A stretch of DNA of 64,000 nucleotides from Salinibacterium sp. ZJ450 (GCF_011751885.2 NZ_CP061771.1:1116001-1180000), one strand, 5' to 3'. Numbered from the stretch's first letter, positions 51,353-60,972 are shown. Numbers and translations: made by a program. The notes: generated from the letters alone by a model not told the origin.

Positions 51353-52161
51353 CCCATCTGATCAACACCTCGTCGGCAGCGGGGAGCCTCGTGCTCCCGG
51401 CTGCCGCCGAGGCGGTGGTGACTGCGCGCAATGTGCGCGTCCACTACGGCAACACGCTTGCGCTCGACGGGCTCGACCTCAGCGTTTCACCGGGTGAGGT
51501 CGTCGCGTTGCTCGGTCATTCCGGTTCCGGAAAGTCGACGCTGATGCGCTCGCTCACCCAGATGGCGCCGGCGACAGCAGATGAACTGCGGGTCGGCGGT
51601 CGCGACGTGCTGGCCCAGCACGGCGCCGAGCTCCGGGCACTCAGGTCTGAAGTGGGCTACGTCTTCCAGCACTTCAACCTGGTGCCCAACCTGAGCGCGC
51701 TGACCAATGTGCTGACGGGTGGGCTGTACCGGTCGGGAACCGTGAACCTGTTCGGTGGGTTCAGCTCCACCCAGCGTGACGAGGCACTGCGCCTCCTTGA
51801 CCGTGTGGGCTTGGAACACAAGGCACGTCAGCAGGCGCGCACGCTGAGTGGCGGCCAGCAGCAGCGTGTCGCCATCGCACGTGCCCTGATGCAGCAGCCG
51901 AAACTGATCCTCGCCGACGAGCCGGTGGCATCCCTCGACCCGCGTCTGGCAGGTTCTGTGCTCGGGCTGCTGCGCGAGATCGCTCATGAACAGAACATCC
52001 CCGTGATCGTGAGCTTGCATGTCGTGGCGCTCGCCAAGCGATATGCCGACCGAATTGTTGGTCTGCACGCCGGGCGCACGGTGTTCGACGGCACTCCCGC
52101 GGAGCTGACGCCTGCCGTTGTCTCTGACATCTACGGATTCGAAGGAGAATTTGGTGCCTGA
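51349..52161 (+). CDS. phnC: PhnC-type ABC transporter ATP-binding protein
   Basis: The 270-residue ATPase drives the importer. Walker A is [13 protein letters not shown] near 54-66, the Q-loop [15 protein letters not shown] near 102-116, the signature [19 protein letters not shown] near 164-182, and Walker [14 protein letters not shown] near 184-196. The [20 protein letters not shown] insertion after the Q-loop is characteristic of PhnC ATPases. It has a longer N-terminus (about 20 residues) than most. ATG overlaps the binding-protein stop, and its own stop lies eight bases inside the permease gene. Confidence 0.92.
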   Translation: MTHLINTSSAAGSLVLPAAAEAVVTARNVRVHYGNTLALDGLDLSVSPGEVVALLGHSGSGKSTLMRSLTQMAPATADELRVGGRDVLAQHGAELRALRSEVGYVFQHFNLVPNLSALTNVLTGGLYRSGTVNLFGGFSSTQRDEALRLLDRVGLEHKARQQARTLSGGQQQRVAIARALMQQPKLILADEPVASLDPRLAGSVLGLLREIAHEQNIPVIVSLHVVALAKRYADRIVGLHAGRTVFDGTPAELTPAVVSDIYGFEGEFGA

Positions 52162-53011
52162 AACGTTGATTCGACCGCGGGACACCTCCGACAACGGGCC
52201 GCGGTTCGATGAGCGGCTGTCCGCCGCCGACCGGGCACGGTTATCGCGCAGTCTGCAAGTGCCCGGCACCGGCGGAGTCATCGGCCTTGTTGTCGTGGTT
52301 GCGCTGGTTGCGTGGAGCGTCGCGGGCTCCGGCGTGAACCTCGAACGCTTCCTCACCGGCCTCCCGCGCATGGGGGAGTTCCTCTCACGCATGTGGCCGC
52401 CGTCGTTCGACAAGTTCGGCACCATCGTCGAGCTGCTCATCGAAACCCTGCAGATGGCCGTCGTCGGCACACTGATCGGAGCGCTGCTCTCGCTCATCGT
52501 GAGCTTCGGCGCGGCCAGTAATATCGCACCCCGCTGGCTTTACGGCATCAGCCGGTTCGTGCTGAATGTGCTGCGCTCGGTTCCTGACCTGATCTTCGCC
52601 CTCATGTTCGTGTCCGCCGTCGGGCTCGGGCCGTTCGCCGGGATCCTCGCTCTCATCCTCGGTTCGATCGGTTCGATCGGCAAGATCTACGCCGAGGCAA
52701 TGGAGTCGGTGCCGAACGGCCCACTGGAGGCGCTCAACGCATCCGGCGCGTCCAAACGCCAGGTGATCACCTATGGCGTGCTTCCGCAGGCGTCTCCATT
52801 GCTGGTCAGCTACTCGCTGCTGCTGTTCGAGGGCAACGTGCGGGGAGCCACCATCCTGGGACTCGTCGGAGCGGGCGGCATCGGCATGGAGCTCACCACC
52901 GCGATGCGCATGTACGACTACGGGCACCTGCTCGCCATCCTCATCAGCATCATCGTGCTCGTCACGGTGATCGACCGCATCAGCGCCATCATCAGAAAGA
53001 AGGTCACATGA
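52154..53011 (+). CDS. phnE: PhnE-type ABC transporter permease
   Basis: The 285-residue permease has six membrane helices and the EAA-type loop EAMESVPNGPLEALNASGASKRQVITYGVLPQASPLLVSY, which contacts the ATPase. RSVPDLIFALMFVSAVGLGPFAGILAL is the typical PhnE region. Only one permease gene is present, so the channel is probably a homodimer. GTG 52154 with GAAGGAG eight bases upstream is chosen; the upstream ATG in the ORF would lie within phnC. It overlaps phnC by eight bases and the phosphatase gene by four (ATGA). Confidence 0.92.
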   Translation: MPETLIRPRDTSDNGPRFDERLSAADRARLSRSLQVPGTGGVIGLVVVVALVAWSVAGSGVNLERFLTGLPRMGEFLSRMWPPSFDKFGTIVELLIETLQMAVVGTLIGALLSLIVSFGAASNIAPRWLYGISRFVLNVLRSVPDLIFALMFVSAVGLGPFAGILALILGSIGSIGKIYAEAMESVPNGPLEALNASGASKRQVITYGVLPQASPLLVSYSLLLFEGNVRGATILGLVGAGGIGMELTTAMRMYDYGHLLAILISIIVLVTVIDRISAIIRKKVT

Positions 53012-53775
53012 GCCTCGAGTCACCCCACGTCGCGTCCGACCTCGCCAACTTGCGAGACCTCGGGGGCCTACCCACTCCAGACGGTGCTGTGCGCACGGGA
53101 ATGCTTTGGCGCAGCGACGACGTCTCGCGCACCACACCGGAGCAGGCGGCGCGGCTGATCGGGGACGGACTGAGCCTCGTCCTCGATCTCCGCTCGCGCG
53201 AGGAAGTCGCCGACAGCGGCCGCGGTCACCTTGCCGGGCATGGGGCGGACTACCTTTCGCTGCCCCTCACAGAGAACGCCACGGACCCCGACGCAATGCG
53301 GCTCCTCCTGTCAGAACTTTCGAGCAAGGAACTGATGGGGCAGTGGTACGCCGCCATGCTGGTTCGCACTGCCGGATCAGTGGTTCGGGGGCTCGACGCC
53401 ATCGCGACAACGACCGGTGCGACACTCTTCCACTGCGCCGCAGGGAAGGATCGAACCGGCGTTTTCGCGGCGAGCGTGCTGTCGGTGCTGGAAGTGCCTG
53501 ATCACGAAATCATTGCCGACTATGCCCTAACGCACGCCGCACTCCCGGCGATTCTGGAGCGTCTTCGAGCGGGGGCGTCGCTGGCGCTGATCGAATCGGG
53601 AGAGCTGAGCATAGAGAGTCCGCTCCTGTCGGCCTCCGCAGAGACGATGGCGGCCATGCTCGCGTGCGTCAATGAGGAGCATGGCGGCGTGCTCGCCGTG
53701 CTGCAGGGTGCCGGGCTGAGCGATGACACGATCGCGGTACTGCGAAGCCGCCTCGTGGGGCAGCGGGATGCTTGA
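53008..53775 (+). CDS. CX5R tyrosine/lipid-type protein phosphatase in the ABC operon
   Basis: The 255-residue product is a Y_phosphatase3-like enzyme: NLRDLGGLPTPDGAVRTGMLWRSDDVSR at the start, LSLVLDLRSREEV, and the active site HCAAGKDRTG with nucleophile Cys143 and Arg149. The GKDRTG loop, with its Lys and Asp, is shared with phosphatases that also act on phosphoinositides (MptpB-like). No signal peptide is visible, so it acts in the cytoplasm. Placed between the permease and the TetR gene with overlaps at both ends, it probably removes phosphate from the imported phospho-ester. This is inferred from context only. Confidence 0.88.
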   Translation: MSLESPHVASDLANLRDLGGLPTPDGAVRTGMLWRSDDVSRTTPEQAARLIGDGLSLVLDLRSREEVADSGRGHLAGHGADYLSLPLTENATDPDAMRLLLSELSSKELMGQWYAAMLVRTAGSVVRGLDAIATTTGATLFHCAAGKDRTGVFAASVLSVLEVPDHEIIADYALTHAALPAILERLRAGASLALIESGELSIESPLLSASAETMAAMLACVNEEHGGVLAVLQGAGLSDDTIAVLRSRLVGQRDA

Positions 53776-54430
53776 CCTGGAGACCGGTCGCGATGATCCC
53801 GTGCGACGACCGGGGCGTCCGCGCGCTGAGGACATCGATGACCGGCTCATCGCGGCCACCGTGGAACTGCTGATCGAGAGCGAAGATGGCGCACCGTTGA
53901 CCGTCGCCGCGATCGTGGCCCGGAGCGGCGTGAGTCGTGCGGCGCTTTACCGACGGTGGATGAGTCGCGAGGAACTGATCGCGGCCGCCCTCGACAGTGT
54001 TCGCAGCGACGTGCAAATGCTCGATACAGGTGACCTGCTAGCCGATATCATCACCGCGTACACAATTGATCTGACGTCAACGCCACGCGGGTTTGACCAG
54101 CTGCTCCGCAAGCGGCTCGTGCTTGCCCTCGAAGATCGTGAGTTGCAGCTCACATACTGGCGGGCACATGTATCGCGTCGCCGAGTGCCGGTCGCGGCAG
54201 CGCTTCGGCGGGGCATCGACTCCGGTCTCCTGCGGACGGACCTCGACATCGATGCCGCACTGGACCTGATCGCTGGGGTCTACTACTACCAGATGGTGGT
54301 GCGCGGCGAGCGCACAACCGATCCGGAAACGCAGCGTCGAGTGCACGACGCTATCCGGATGCTGTGGCGGGGGATGCTCGCGGACCGTGAGGACGGCGCG
54401 TCACCGCTGGGGCACTCAGGGCTGCCCTGA
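53768..54430 (+). CDS. TetR-family regulator of the ABC/phosphatase operon
   Basis: The 220-residue regulator has an N-terminal TetR helix-turn-helix (RLIAATVELLIESEDGAPLTVAAIVARSGVSRAALYRRWMSREELIAAAL, about 25-74) and a helical C-terminal ligand domain. ATG 53768 overlaps the phosphatase gene by eight bases, so it is the last member of the operon and probably controls it through feedback. The effector may be the transported compound. Candidate sites are the CGTAATTCC repeats in the operon's promoter region. Confidence 0.9.
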   Translation: MLDLETGRDDPVRRPGRPRAEDIDDRLIAATVELLIESEDGAPLTVAAIVARSGVSRAALYRRWMSREELIAAALDSVRSDVQMLDTGDLLADIITAYTIDLTSTPRGFDQLLRKRLVLALEDRELQLTYWRAHVSRRRVPVAAALRRGIDSGLLRTDLDIDAALDLIAGVYYYQMVVRGERTTDPETQRRVHDAIRMLWRGMLADREDGASPLGHSGLP

Positions 54431-54651
54431 TAGGATGACCGAGGTTCGGCCCGCGTTCGCGGCAGCCGAGCCATCGCAGTATGCATTCAACTTAACATTG
54501 AGCATCAAAACGGAGCAGGCCGGCTCGAAGCTGGTCACCGGTGGTGGCATCCCGTCTCGAACGGTGTGTTTCTACTGTTGGCCAGAACAGACGCCCGGCA
54601 CCCATGTGTCGTGTCCCTTCCTGCCCGCTCCTGCTCCGCTGCATTACGCCG

Positions 54652-54667
54652 CGCCCCACGTGGGGCG
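54652..54667. repeat. 16-base palindrome in the pnp leader
   Basis: CGCCCCACGTGGGGCG is perfectly self-complementary and lies 25 bases before the pnp start and just ahead of its ribosome-binding site. As RNA it could form a hairpin or, as DNA, a binding site. Pnp is often autoregulated through its leader; whether this element takes part is unknown. Confidence 0.5.
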
Positions 54668-54692
54668 TGACTAGCAAAGGAGAGAGACCTTA

Positions 54693-56981
54693 ATGGAAGG
54701 TCCAGAAATCAAGTTCGCTGAAGCCGTTCTCGATAACGGCAAGTTCGGCAAGCGCACCATCCGGTTCGAAACCGGACGACTCGCCCAGCAGGCGCAGGGC
54801 GCCGTTGCTGCCTACCTCGACGAAGAAACCATGCTGCTGAGCGCCACCAGCGCCAGCAAGCACCCCAAAGAGAACTTCGACTTCTTCCCGCTGACGGTGG
54901 ATGTCGAAGAGCGGAGCTACGCGGCCGGCAAGATCCCCGGCTCGTTCTTCCGCCGTGAAGGACGCCCGTCCACCGAGGCGATCCTGGTCTGCCGGCTGAT
55001 CGACCGCCCGCTGCGTCCGTCGTTCGTCGACGGCCTCCGCAACGAGGTGCAGATCGTTATCACCGTGCTGTCGATCGCCCCCGGTGAGTTCTACGACGCG
55101 CTGGCCATCAACGCGGCATCTGCGTCGACCCAGATCTCCGGTCTGCCGTTCAGCGGCCCGATCGGTGGCGTGCGCCTGGCGCTCATCCCCGACACCAACG
55201 GTTCCGGCCAGTGGGTCGCATTCCCGAACGTGGCGCAGCTCGCTGACGCCGTGTTCGACCTCACCGTCGCCGGCCGCCTTGTCACCGACAAGAACGGCAA
55301 CGAGGATGTCGCGATCATGATGGTCGAAGCTGAGGCCACCGAGCACAGCTGGGACCTGATCAAGGGCGGCGCCGTCAAGCCCGACGAGTCCGTCGTGGCG
55401 CAGGGTCTGGAAGCGGCCAAGCCGTTCCTCGCCCAGCTGGTGAAGGCCCAGGCCGAGCTGGCAGCGCAGAGCGCCAAGGAGATCGCCGACTACCCGGTGT
55501 TCCTGCCGTACAGCGACGAGACCCTCGCCGCCGTCGACGCCCTCGCCAGCGAGGAACTCGCCTCGGTGTACAAGATCGCCGACAAGGTCGAGCGCCAGAA
55601 CGCGGATGACGCGCTCAAGGCTCGCGTCAAGGACGCCATCGCCGCCAAGGTTGAAGCGGGCGAACTGCCTGCCGAAGCCAACGGCCAGGTCAGCGCCGCG
55701 TACAAGTCGGCCACCAAGAAGATCGTCCGCGGCCGCATCCTCTCAGAGGGTGTCCGCATCGACGGTCGTGGGCTGTCCGACATCCGCGCGCTCGACGCCG
55801 AGGTTCAGGTCATCCCGCGCGTGCACGGTTCCGCGATCTTCCAGCGCGGCGAGACACAGATCCTGGGTGTCACCACGCTGAACATGCTCAAGATGGAGCA
55901 GCAGATCGACTCGCTGAGCCCGATCACGAAGAAGCGTTACCTGCACCACTACAACTTCCCGCCCTACTCGACCGGTGAGACCGGCCGGGTTGGTTCGCCG
56001 AAGCGTCGCGAGATCGGGCACGGCTTCCTCGCCGAGCGCGCCCTCGTGCCGGTGCTGCCGAGCCGCGAGGAGTTCCCCTACGCGATCCGTCAGGTGTCTG
56101 AGGCGCTCAGCTCCAACGGTTCCACCTCGATGGGCTCCGTCTGCGCGTCGACCCTGTCGCTGCTGAACGCCGGTGTGCCGCTGAAGGCTCCCGTCGCCGG
56201 TATCGCCATGGGCCTCGTCTCCGACCAGGTCGACGGTGAGACCCGCTACGCGGCACTTACCGACATCCTCGGTGCAGAAGACGCACTCGGCGACATGGAC
56301 TTCAAGGTCGCCGGTACCAGCGAATTCGTCACCGCGATCCAGCTGGACACCAAGCTCGACGGCATCCCGTCGTCGGTGCTTGATGGTGCGCTGCAGCAGG
56401 CGAAGGACGCGCGTACCGCGATCCTGAACGTGATCAACCAGGCCATCGACACGCCTGACGAGATGGCGCCCACCGCGCCGCGCGTCATCAGCGTGCAGAT
56501 CCCGGTCGACAAGATCGGCGAGCTGATCGGCCCGAAGGGCAAGACGATCAACGCCATCCAGGACGAGACCGGCGCAGACATCTCGATCGAGGAAGACGGC
56601 ACCGTGTACATCGGCGCTGTCGACGGACCCTCGGCCGAGGCCGCCCGCGCGCAGGTCAACGCCATCGCGAACCCGACCAACCCCGAGGTTGGCGAGCAGT
56701 TCCTCGGAACCGTCGTGAAGCTCGCCACCTTTGGCGCCTTCGTGTCGCTGCTCCCGGGCAAGGACGGCCTGCTGCACATCTCTGAGGTGCGCAAGCTCGC
56801 CGGTGGCAAGCGTGTCGAGAACGTCGAAGACGTGCTCGGCGTCGGCCAGAAGATCCTGGTGGAGATCACCAAGATCGACGACCGTGGAAAGCTGTCGCTC
56901 GCCCCGGTGCTCGAAGAGGCCGCAGACCAGGAGGGCTCCGCTGCACACAGCGAAGGCCCGCTGGAGCCGGCCGAAGGCTAA
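54693..56981 (+). CDS. pnp: Polyribonucleotide nucleotidyltransferase (PNPase)
   Basis: The 762-residue 3'-5' phosphorolytic RNase degrades mRNA and can also extend RNA tails. Two RNase PH-like domains (about 10-150 and 330-550; [20 protein letters not shown] and [25 protein letters not shown]), then a KH domain ([34 protein letters not shown]-like, about 605-640) and an S1 domain ([33 protein letters not shown], near 670-702) are all present. ATG 54693 has AAAGGAGAGAG upstream. A hairpin terminator follows 19 bases after the stop. Confidence 0.98.
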   Translation: MEGPEIKFAEAVLDNGKFGKRTIRFETGRLAQQAQGAVAAYLDEETMLLSATSASKHPKENFDFFPLTVDVEERSYAAGKIPGSFFRREGRPSTEAILVCRLIDRPLRPSFVDGLRNEVQIVITVLSIAPGEFYDALAINAASASTQISGLPFSGPIGGVRLALIPDTNGSGQWVAFPNVAQLADAVFDLTVAGRLVTDKNGNEDVAIMMVEAEATEHSWDLIKGGAVKPDESVVAQGLEAAKPFLAQLVKAQAELAAQSAKEIADYPVFLPYSDETLAAVDALASEELASVYKIADKVERQNADDALKARVKDAIAAKVEAGELPAEANGQVSAAYKSATKKIVRGRILSEGVRIDGRGLSDIRALDAEVQVIPRVHGSAIFQRGETQILGVTTLNMLKMEQQIDSLSPITKKRYLHHYNFPPYSTGETGRVGSPKRREIGHGFLAERALVPVLPSREEFPYAIRQVSEALSSNGSTSMGSVCASTLSLLNAGVPLKAPVAGIAMGLVSDQVDGETRYAALTDILGAEDALGDMDFKVAGTSEFVTAIQLDTKLDGIPSSVLDGALQQAKDARTAILNVINQAIDTPDEMAPTAPRVISVQIPVDKIGELIGPKGKTINAIQDETGADISIEEDGTVYIGAVDGPSAEAARAQVNAIANPTNPEVGEQFLGTVVKLATFGAFVSLLPGKDGLLHISEVRKLAGGKRVENVEDVLGVGQKILVEITKIDDRGKLSLAPVLEEAADQEGSAAHSEGPLEPAEG

Positions 56982-56999
56982 ACCCTTCCGCAGCAGGTG

Positions 57000-57029
57000 A
57001 TGCCCGCCCCCGAAACCGGGGGCGGGCAT
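57000..57029 (+). terminator. pnp: pnp terminator hairpin
   Basis: Twelve-base perfect arms (57001-57012 and 57017-57028) surround AAAC, with an extra A-U pair outside. There is no T-run. It contains CCCCC/GGGGG but is a deep GC hairpin, unlike the short N5 palindromes. Confidence 0.65.
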
Positions 57030-57125
57030 TCCCGCGTTAAGTCCCGGCGTGTCGCGCGGTTAACCATCAACCTGAGCGTGAAACTTGACCCAGCACAGAG
57101 AGGGTGCTTGTCACAAGGGGAAAAC

Positions 57126-57296
57126 ATGGGTCGGCACAGCGCGTATCAGTCACCGTGGTGGTCAACTGCGCGCCACCGTGCGCCAGGGTCGGTCGAGCGT
57201 CTGGTTGCGGCGGGCAAGCATTCGCTGCTGCTGACCACGGCGGGAGCGATGCTGATCGTGCTGCTGGTCGGCACCACGCCGGTGTTCCAGGAGTAG
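57126..57296 (+). CDS. 56-residue single-pass membrane peptide
   Basis: The product starts MGRHSAYQSPWWSTARHRAPGSVERLV, basic and Trp-rich, followed by a hydrophobic helix SLLLTTAGAMLIVLLVGTTPVF (about 33-54) and a short acidic end. AAGGGG stands six bases before ATG 57126, the best evidence that it is translated. No family is recognised. It lies between the pnp terminator and an aldo/keto reductase gene and may be part of neither operon. Confidence 0.5.
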   Translation: MGRHSAYQSPWWSTARHRAPGSVERLVAAGKHSLLLTTAGAMLIVLLVGTTPVFQE

Positions 57297-57331
57297 ATGC
57301 AGTCGGTGATCCGCTAACCGGGTGCCGGATT

Positions 57332-57346
57332 CCCCCGATCGGGGGG
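57332..57346. promoter_or_regulatory. CCCCC-N5-GGGGG palindrome, copy 5, before an aldo/keto reductase
   Basis: CCCCC-GATCG-GGGGG lies about 113 bases before the ATG and 42 bases upstream of a possible -10, TATGCT (57388-57393). The last five G of the six-base G run form the arm. Confidence 0.5.
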
Positions 57347-57458
57347 TGGTTTCGGCGCGCCGCCGGGCCGCTGGCGCGTCTCAAGCCTATGCTGTCGGCA
57401 TCAGCCAGTTGCCCGCTACCTGACCCAGGGGCGGGCATTGTCATAGCGGAGGGCCAGC

Positions 57459-58490
57459 ATGACCGCTTCGGACAGCCCCGTCGAACCGATCGAGAACGCG
57501 TCGATTCCGGATGTCGCTACCGACGACTCGCACGGGCAGCCAGGCCACCTCGTTCCGGCCTCGCCGGTGATGGGCGAACGAGAGATCGACAGCACCGGTG
57601 TGCGCATTCTGCCGCTCGGCCTGGACGGCGCCATCTTCGGTTGGGCCGCCGGGGCAGAGGACAGTGTCGACGTGCTCGACGCGTTCAGCGAGGCCGGCGG
57701 CACGTTCATCAGCACCTCAAACCATTACGCCGCTGGACGCAGCGAACTGATGATCGGCAACTGGTTGAGAGACCAGCCGGACCGTGACCGTTTCCTCATC
57801 GCCACCAAGGTGGGTAGGCATCCGGATCACCCCGGCCTGGGCGCCAACAGCATCAAGGCGGCCGTCGAGGCATCCCTCGAGCGCCTGGCCACCGACCGCA
57901 TCGACTTCCTGTCGTTTGACGGCGATCATCCCGAGACCCCCGCGGAGGAGAGCCTGGCCGCTGCCGCCGAGCTGGTGGCCGAGGGCAAGGTGCGCTACCT
58001 CAGCGCCGCCGGGTACTCCGGCACTCGTCTGGCCGAAGTGCACGCCATCGCCGAGGCCGAGGGCTACCCGATGTTCCGGTCGGTCGTCGCCGAATACTCG
58101 CTGATGGAACGGGACGTCGTAGAGAAGGACCTGCTGCCGGTGACCGTGCCGCGCGGGATCAGCCTGTTCGCCAAGACACCGCTCGCGAGCGGGTACCTGT
58201 CCGGTCAGTTCCGCACCCGCGACGACCTACCCTCATCGCCCATGTTCGGCCAGGCGATGCAGTACATCGGCAAGCGCGGCAACAAGGTGCTTGACGCGCT
58301 GGAGGCCGTCGCGGCAGAGCACGAGCAGATCCCCGGCCGCATCGCCCTGGCCTGGCTGCTGGCGAAGCCGGGCGTGATTGCCGCGCTGGTGCGCGCCAAG
58401 AGCCGCGAGCAACTGGCCGAGCACCTCGGTGCGGTGGCGATCCAGCTCACCCGCCAGCAGATGGCGCAGCTGGAGAAGGCCGCCTCCTAA
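57459..58490 (+). CDS. Aldo/keto reductase-like protein with an altered active site
   Basis: The 343-residue protein has an AKR barrel after a 45-residue acidic extension. Lys117 (LIATKVG) and His157 (DGDHPE) fit the catalytic tetrad, and Tyr90 sits in SNHYAAGRSE. The usual Asp of the DTA-D-Y motif is replaced by Ser85 (ISTSNHY). Loss of that Asp normally lowers reductase activity, so this may be a non-reductive relative. Early MTASDSPVEPIENASIPDVATDDSHGQ is likely disordered. ATG 57459 is preceded by a purine-rich GGAGGG. A similar but intact AKR is at 59075, suggesting they diverged from a local duplication. Confidence 0.85.
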   Translation: MTASDSPVEPIENASIPDVATDDSHGQPGHLVPASPVMGEREIDSTGVRILPLGLDGAIFGWAAGAEDSVDVLDAFSEAGGTFISTSNHYAAGRSELMIGNWLRDQPDRDRFLIATKVGRHPDHPGLGANSIKAAVEASLERLATDRIDFLSFDGDHPETPAEESLAAAAELVAEGKVRYLSAAGYSGTRLAEVHAIAEAEGYPMFRSVVAEYSLMERDVVEKDLLPVTVPRGISLFAKTPLASGYLSGQFRTRDDLPSSPMFGQAMQYIGKRGNKVLDALEAVAAEHEQIPGRIALAWLLAKPGVIAALVRAKSREQLAEHLGAVAIQLTRQQMAQLEKAAS

Positions 58491-58523
58491 GCGGCACGAC
58501 CGGGGCGACGTGGCGCGACCGGC

Positions 58524-58928
58524 TCAGCCCAGCGGCATCGGATCGATCGGACCCTCCTGCGACAGGATCACCAGACTGCCGCAGATCAGGAACACGATCG
58601 GGATCAGCGCGGTCAGGATGGCCATCAGCGCGAGCCGGAACCGCAGCCGCTCGACCGTGTACCGGATCACCACCATGGCCGCGTAGATGAGCACGATCAG
58701 GGCGATGCCGACCAGCGGCACGGTGGGCACCGTGCCGTCCGAGCAGTACGCCGCTGCGGGCTCCATCAGCGGGCACATCCGGGTCAATTGGGTCATCGGC
58801 CAGAGAAAGCCGATGCTCACGACGCTCAGGATGCCGGCGATGACGAGCCAGATCAGACCACTCGATGTGGTCAGCGCCGCCTGCTCGGTCACCCTCGGTG
58901 AGTCGGAGAGATTAGGCGAATCAGTCAT
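58524..58928 (-). CDS. Three-helix membrane protein of unknown function
   Basis: The 134-residue protein begins with a Ser/Thr-rich cytoplasmic segment, then helices at about 25-44, 72-93 and 101-124. A polar loop with CPLMEPAAAYCSDGTVPTVP has two cysteines that could form an extracellular disulfide. ATG 58928 (GGGAGG seven bases upstream) is preferred to the ATG two codons earlier. It lies between two aldo/keto reductase genes on the other strand. No family is recognised. Confidence 0.65.
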   Translation of the reverse strand: MTDSPNLSDSPRVTEQAALTTSSGLIWLVIAGILSVVSIGFLWPMTQLTRMCPLMEPAAAYCSDGTVPTVPLVGIALIVLIYAAMVVIRYTVERLRFRLALMAILTALIPIVFLICGSLVILSQEGPIDPMPLG

Positions 58929-59074
58929 GCTCATGCCTCCCGCTATTACGAAGATAAACCCGTTGATAACGATTGGCGGAAATCACGAGATATTCGGGGC
59001 GTTCCCGACGTAGTCTCGTAGTGAACCCGCTCCCACGACCCGAAGTACCAGGAGTGGATTTTGGAGAACGATTC

Positions 59075-60094
59075 ATGACGCAACTGATACCCGGGTTGCC
59101 GTCAACGACAGCGCATTACGAGGTCACGCCCTCGACCGCGGAAACGGCGACTGTCGTCGGAACCATACCCGTGCGCCGACGACAGGTCGGCCAGTCTGAA
59201 CTTCGCGTGTTCCCGATTGCCATGAGCGGCAACGTGTTCGGTTTCACCGCCGATCGCGATGCCGTCCACGCGATCCTGGACGCGTACGTGTCGCAGGGCG
59301 GCAACTTCGTTGACACGGCCGACAGCTACTCTGACGGCCAGAGCGAGAGCTTGATCGGCGAATGGATGCACGCCCGCGGCAACCGATCCGAGATCATCGT
59401 GGCCACCAAGGTGGGCAAAAGCGCCGAGAACCCTGGTCTCGGCACGGTCGCGGTGCGCCGCTCGGTGGAGGCGTCGCTGAAACGATTGCGCACCAGCCAC
59501 ATCGATCTGCTGTATCTGCACATCGATGACCCCAGCGTCGACTTCGAGGAGACACTCCTCGCCGTCGACGAGCTGATCCGTGCGGGCAAGGTGCGCTATT
59601 TCGGCGGCTCCGATCACACCGGCAACCGTCTGATGGAGGCCAGGATCGCCTCGGCCCAGCTGGGTGTGGCGCCGATGGTGGCGCTGCAGAATCAGTACAA
59701 CCTGATGCACCGGGCGGAGTACGAGGGTGGGCTGGCGCACGTGGCCAGACAGCAGGGGCTCGGCGTGCTGCCGCGCTATGCGCTGGCCAGCGGGTTCCTC
59801 ACCGGCAAGTACCGCAGCAAGGCCGACCTACAGCGCAGCGAGCGCGGCGGTGAACTGGCTCAGCACCTGACCCGGCGCGGGCTCCGTGTGCTGGCCTCGC
59901 TCGACAGGATCGCGGCCCAGCACGACGCGACACCGGCGAGCATCGCGCTGGCCTGGCTGCTGACCAAGCCGCTGGTGGCCGCGACGGTGGTGTCGGCAAG
60001 CGAGCCAGATCAGGTCAGCGACCTGACGGCATCCGCGTCGATCCAGCTCAGCCGTCAGCAGATTACGGAGCTCGACCGGGTGAGCGCCACCTAG
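59075..60094 (+). CDS. Aldo/keto reductase with an intact tetrad
   Basis: The 339-residue enzyme has a complete AKR tetrad: Asp80 and Tyr85 in NFVDTADSYSDGQSE, Lys112 in VATKVGK, and His149 in LYLHIDDP. The late SASEPDQVSDL block binds NADPH. It resembles YvaA/AKR11-type aldehyde reductases. About 45 residues precede the barrel and are Thr/Val-rich. ATG 59075 has GGAG nine bases upstream. It is convergent with the TetR gene 46 bases on. It is similar to the AKR at 57459, which lacks the Asp. Confidence 0.9.
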   Translation: MTQLIPGLPSTTAHYEVTPSTAETATVVGTIPVRRRQVGQSELRVFPIAMSGNVFGFTADRDAVHAILDAYVSQGGNFVDTADSYSDGQSESLIGEWMHARGNRSEIIVATKVGKSAENPGLGTVAVRRSVEASLKRLRTSHIDLLYLHIDDPSVDFEETLLAVDELIRAGKVRYFGGSDHTGNRLMEARIASAQLGVAPMVALQNQYNLMHRAEYEGGLAHVARQQGLGVLPRYALASGFLTGKYRSKADLQRSERGGELAQHLTRRGLRVLASLDRIAAQHDATPASIALAWLLTKPLVAATVVSASEPDQVSDLTASASIQLSRQQITELDRVSAT

Positions 60095-60140
60095 CAGCAG
60101 GTCAGACTACGTCCGGCCGGTCAGGCGACGTCCGGACCGG

Positions 60141-60737
60141 TCAGGCGACGGCCGGAACCGACTCCAGCACACGGTCGACGGCGCGCGACAGCGCCACCGA
60201 GGCCGCGATCGGGTCACCGGCGTAACCGCCGGTCATCGCACCGTCATAGGCGAGTTGCAGGTCGTCTGCCGCGTCGCCGGGCAGCGGGTGCCCGAGCGCG
60301 CGCAGCCGCTCGACCAGGAAGTCGGTGAACCACTCGCGGTGCTCAGCCACGATCAGCCGTACCGGATGCGCCGGGCGGGCGAACTCGACCGCGGCGTTCG
60401 TGAACGCACAGCCGCGGAAACCGGGTTCCGTGATCTCTTCGCCGGCTGAGCGGAAGATGCGACGGATCGTGTCGTCAGGTGTGTGCGCGGCAGCGATCTG
60501 CTCGAACCGGTCGCGCATCGCAGCCGACCTGCCGCGGATGTACGCGAGGATCAGGCTGTCTTTCGCCCCGTAATGCTTGTAGAAGGTGGCCTTCGTGACC
60601 GCAGACTCGCTGATTAGCCGGTCGACGCCGACGCCGTTGATGCCCTCGAGATAGAACAGCCGGTCGGCGGTCTCGAGAATTCGAACCTTGGCGCCGGGCG
60701 CAGGCTGGGCGGTCGATGGGGGGAAATCGACCGCCAC
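60141..60737 (-). CDS. TetR-family transcriptional regulator
   Basis: The 198-residue regulator has the TetR HTH (ILETADRLFYLEGINGVGVDRLISESAVTKATFYKHYGAKDSLILAYI, about 20-67) and a C-terminal ligand-binding domain with GCAFTNAAVEFA and HREWFTDFLVERL, typical of the TetR_C_LmrA/YxaF-like group. GTG 60735-60737 follows AAGGAG seven bases away. Its targets may be the flanking aldo/keto reductase and M16 genes; a palindrome GACAGACAG-AG-CTGTCTGTC lies in the intergenic region. Ligand unknown. Confidence 0.9.
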   Translation of the reverse strand: MAVDFPPSTAQPAPGAKVRILETADRLFYLEGINGVGVDRLISESAVTKATFYKHYGAKDSLILAYIRGRSAAMRDRFEQIAAAHTPDDTIRRIFRSAGEEITEPGFRGCAFTNAAVEFARPAHPVRLIVAEHREWFTDFLVERLRALGHPLPGDAADDLQLAYDGAMTGGYAGDPIAASVALSRAVDRVLESVPAVA

Positions 60738-60972
60738 AGCGTGCTCCTTCTGGCTTATCGGCCGGGGTGCTCCAAGCCTTCAGGTGTCGTGCAACCCGGT
60801 CCAGCCGGGGTATTTCGTCGCGAGCAGGGGTGTCGCGAGACCGGCAATCGGTGTGCGGTGGCCGCGTGTCGTTTCGGGTTCGACCGGGCGAGGCTCACGA
60901 GGGGATCCTGAGTTCTCACACCGGCGGTTACCGCGCCAATTGCTTGTCTGCGATCACACTATACGTAGTGAG

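Noticed and set aside
50456-53011. Naming the importer a phosphonate or phosphite uptake system
   Set aside because: No phn catabolic or ptxD genes are nearby, and binding specificity cannot be read from sequence.
57000-57029. Counting the pnp hairpin as a CCCCC-N5-GGGGG operator
   Set aside because: Its arms are twelve bases long with a four-base loop and follow the pnp stop, which fits a terminator.
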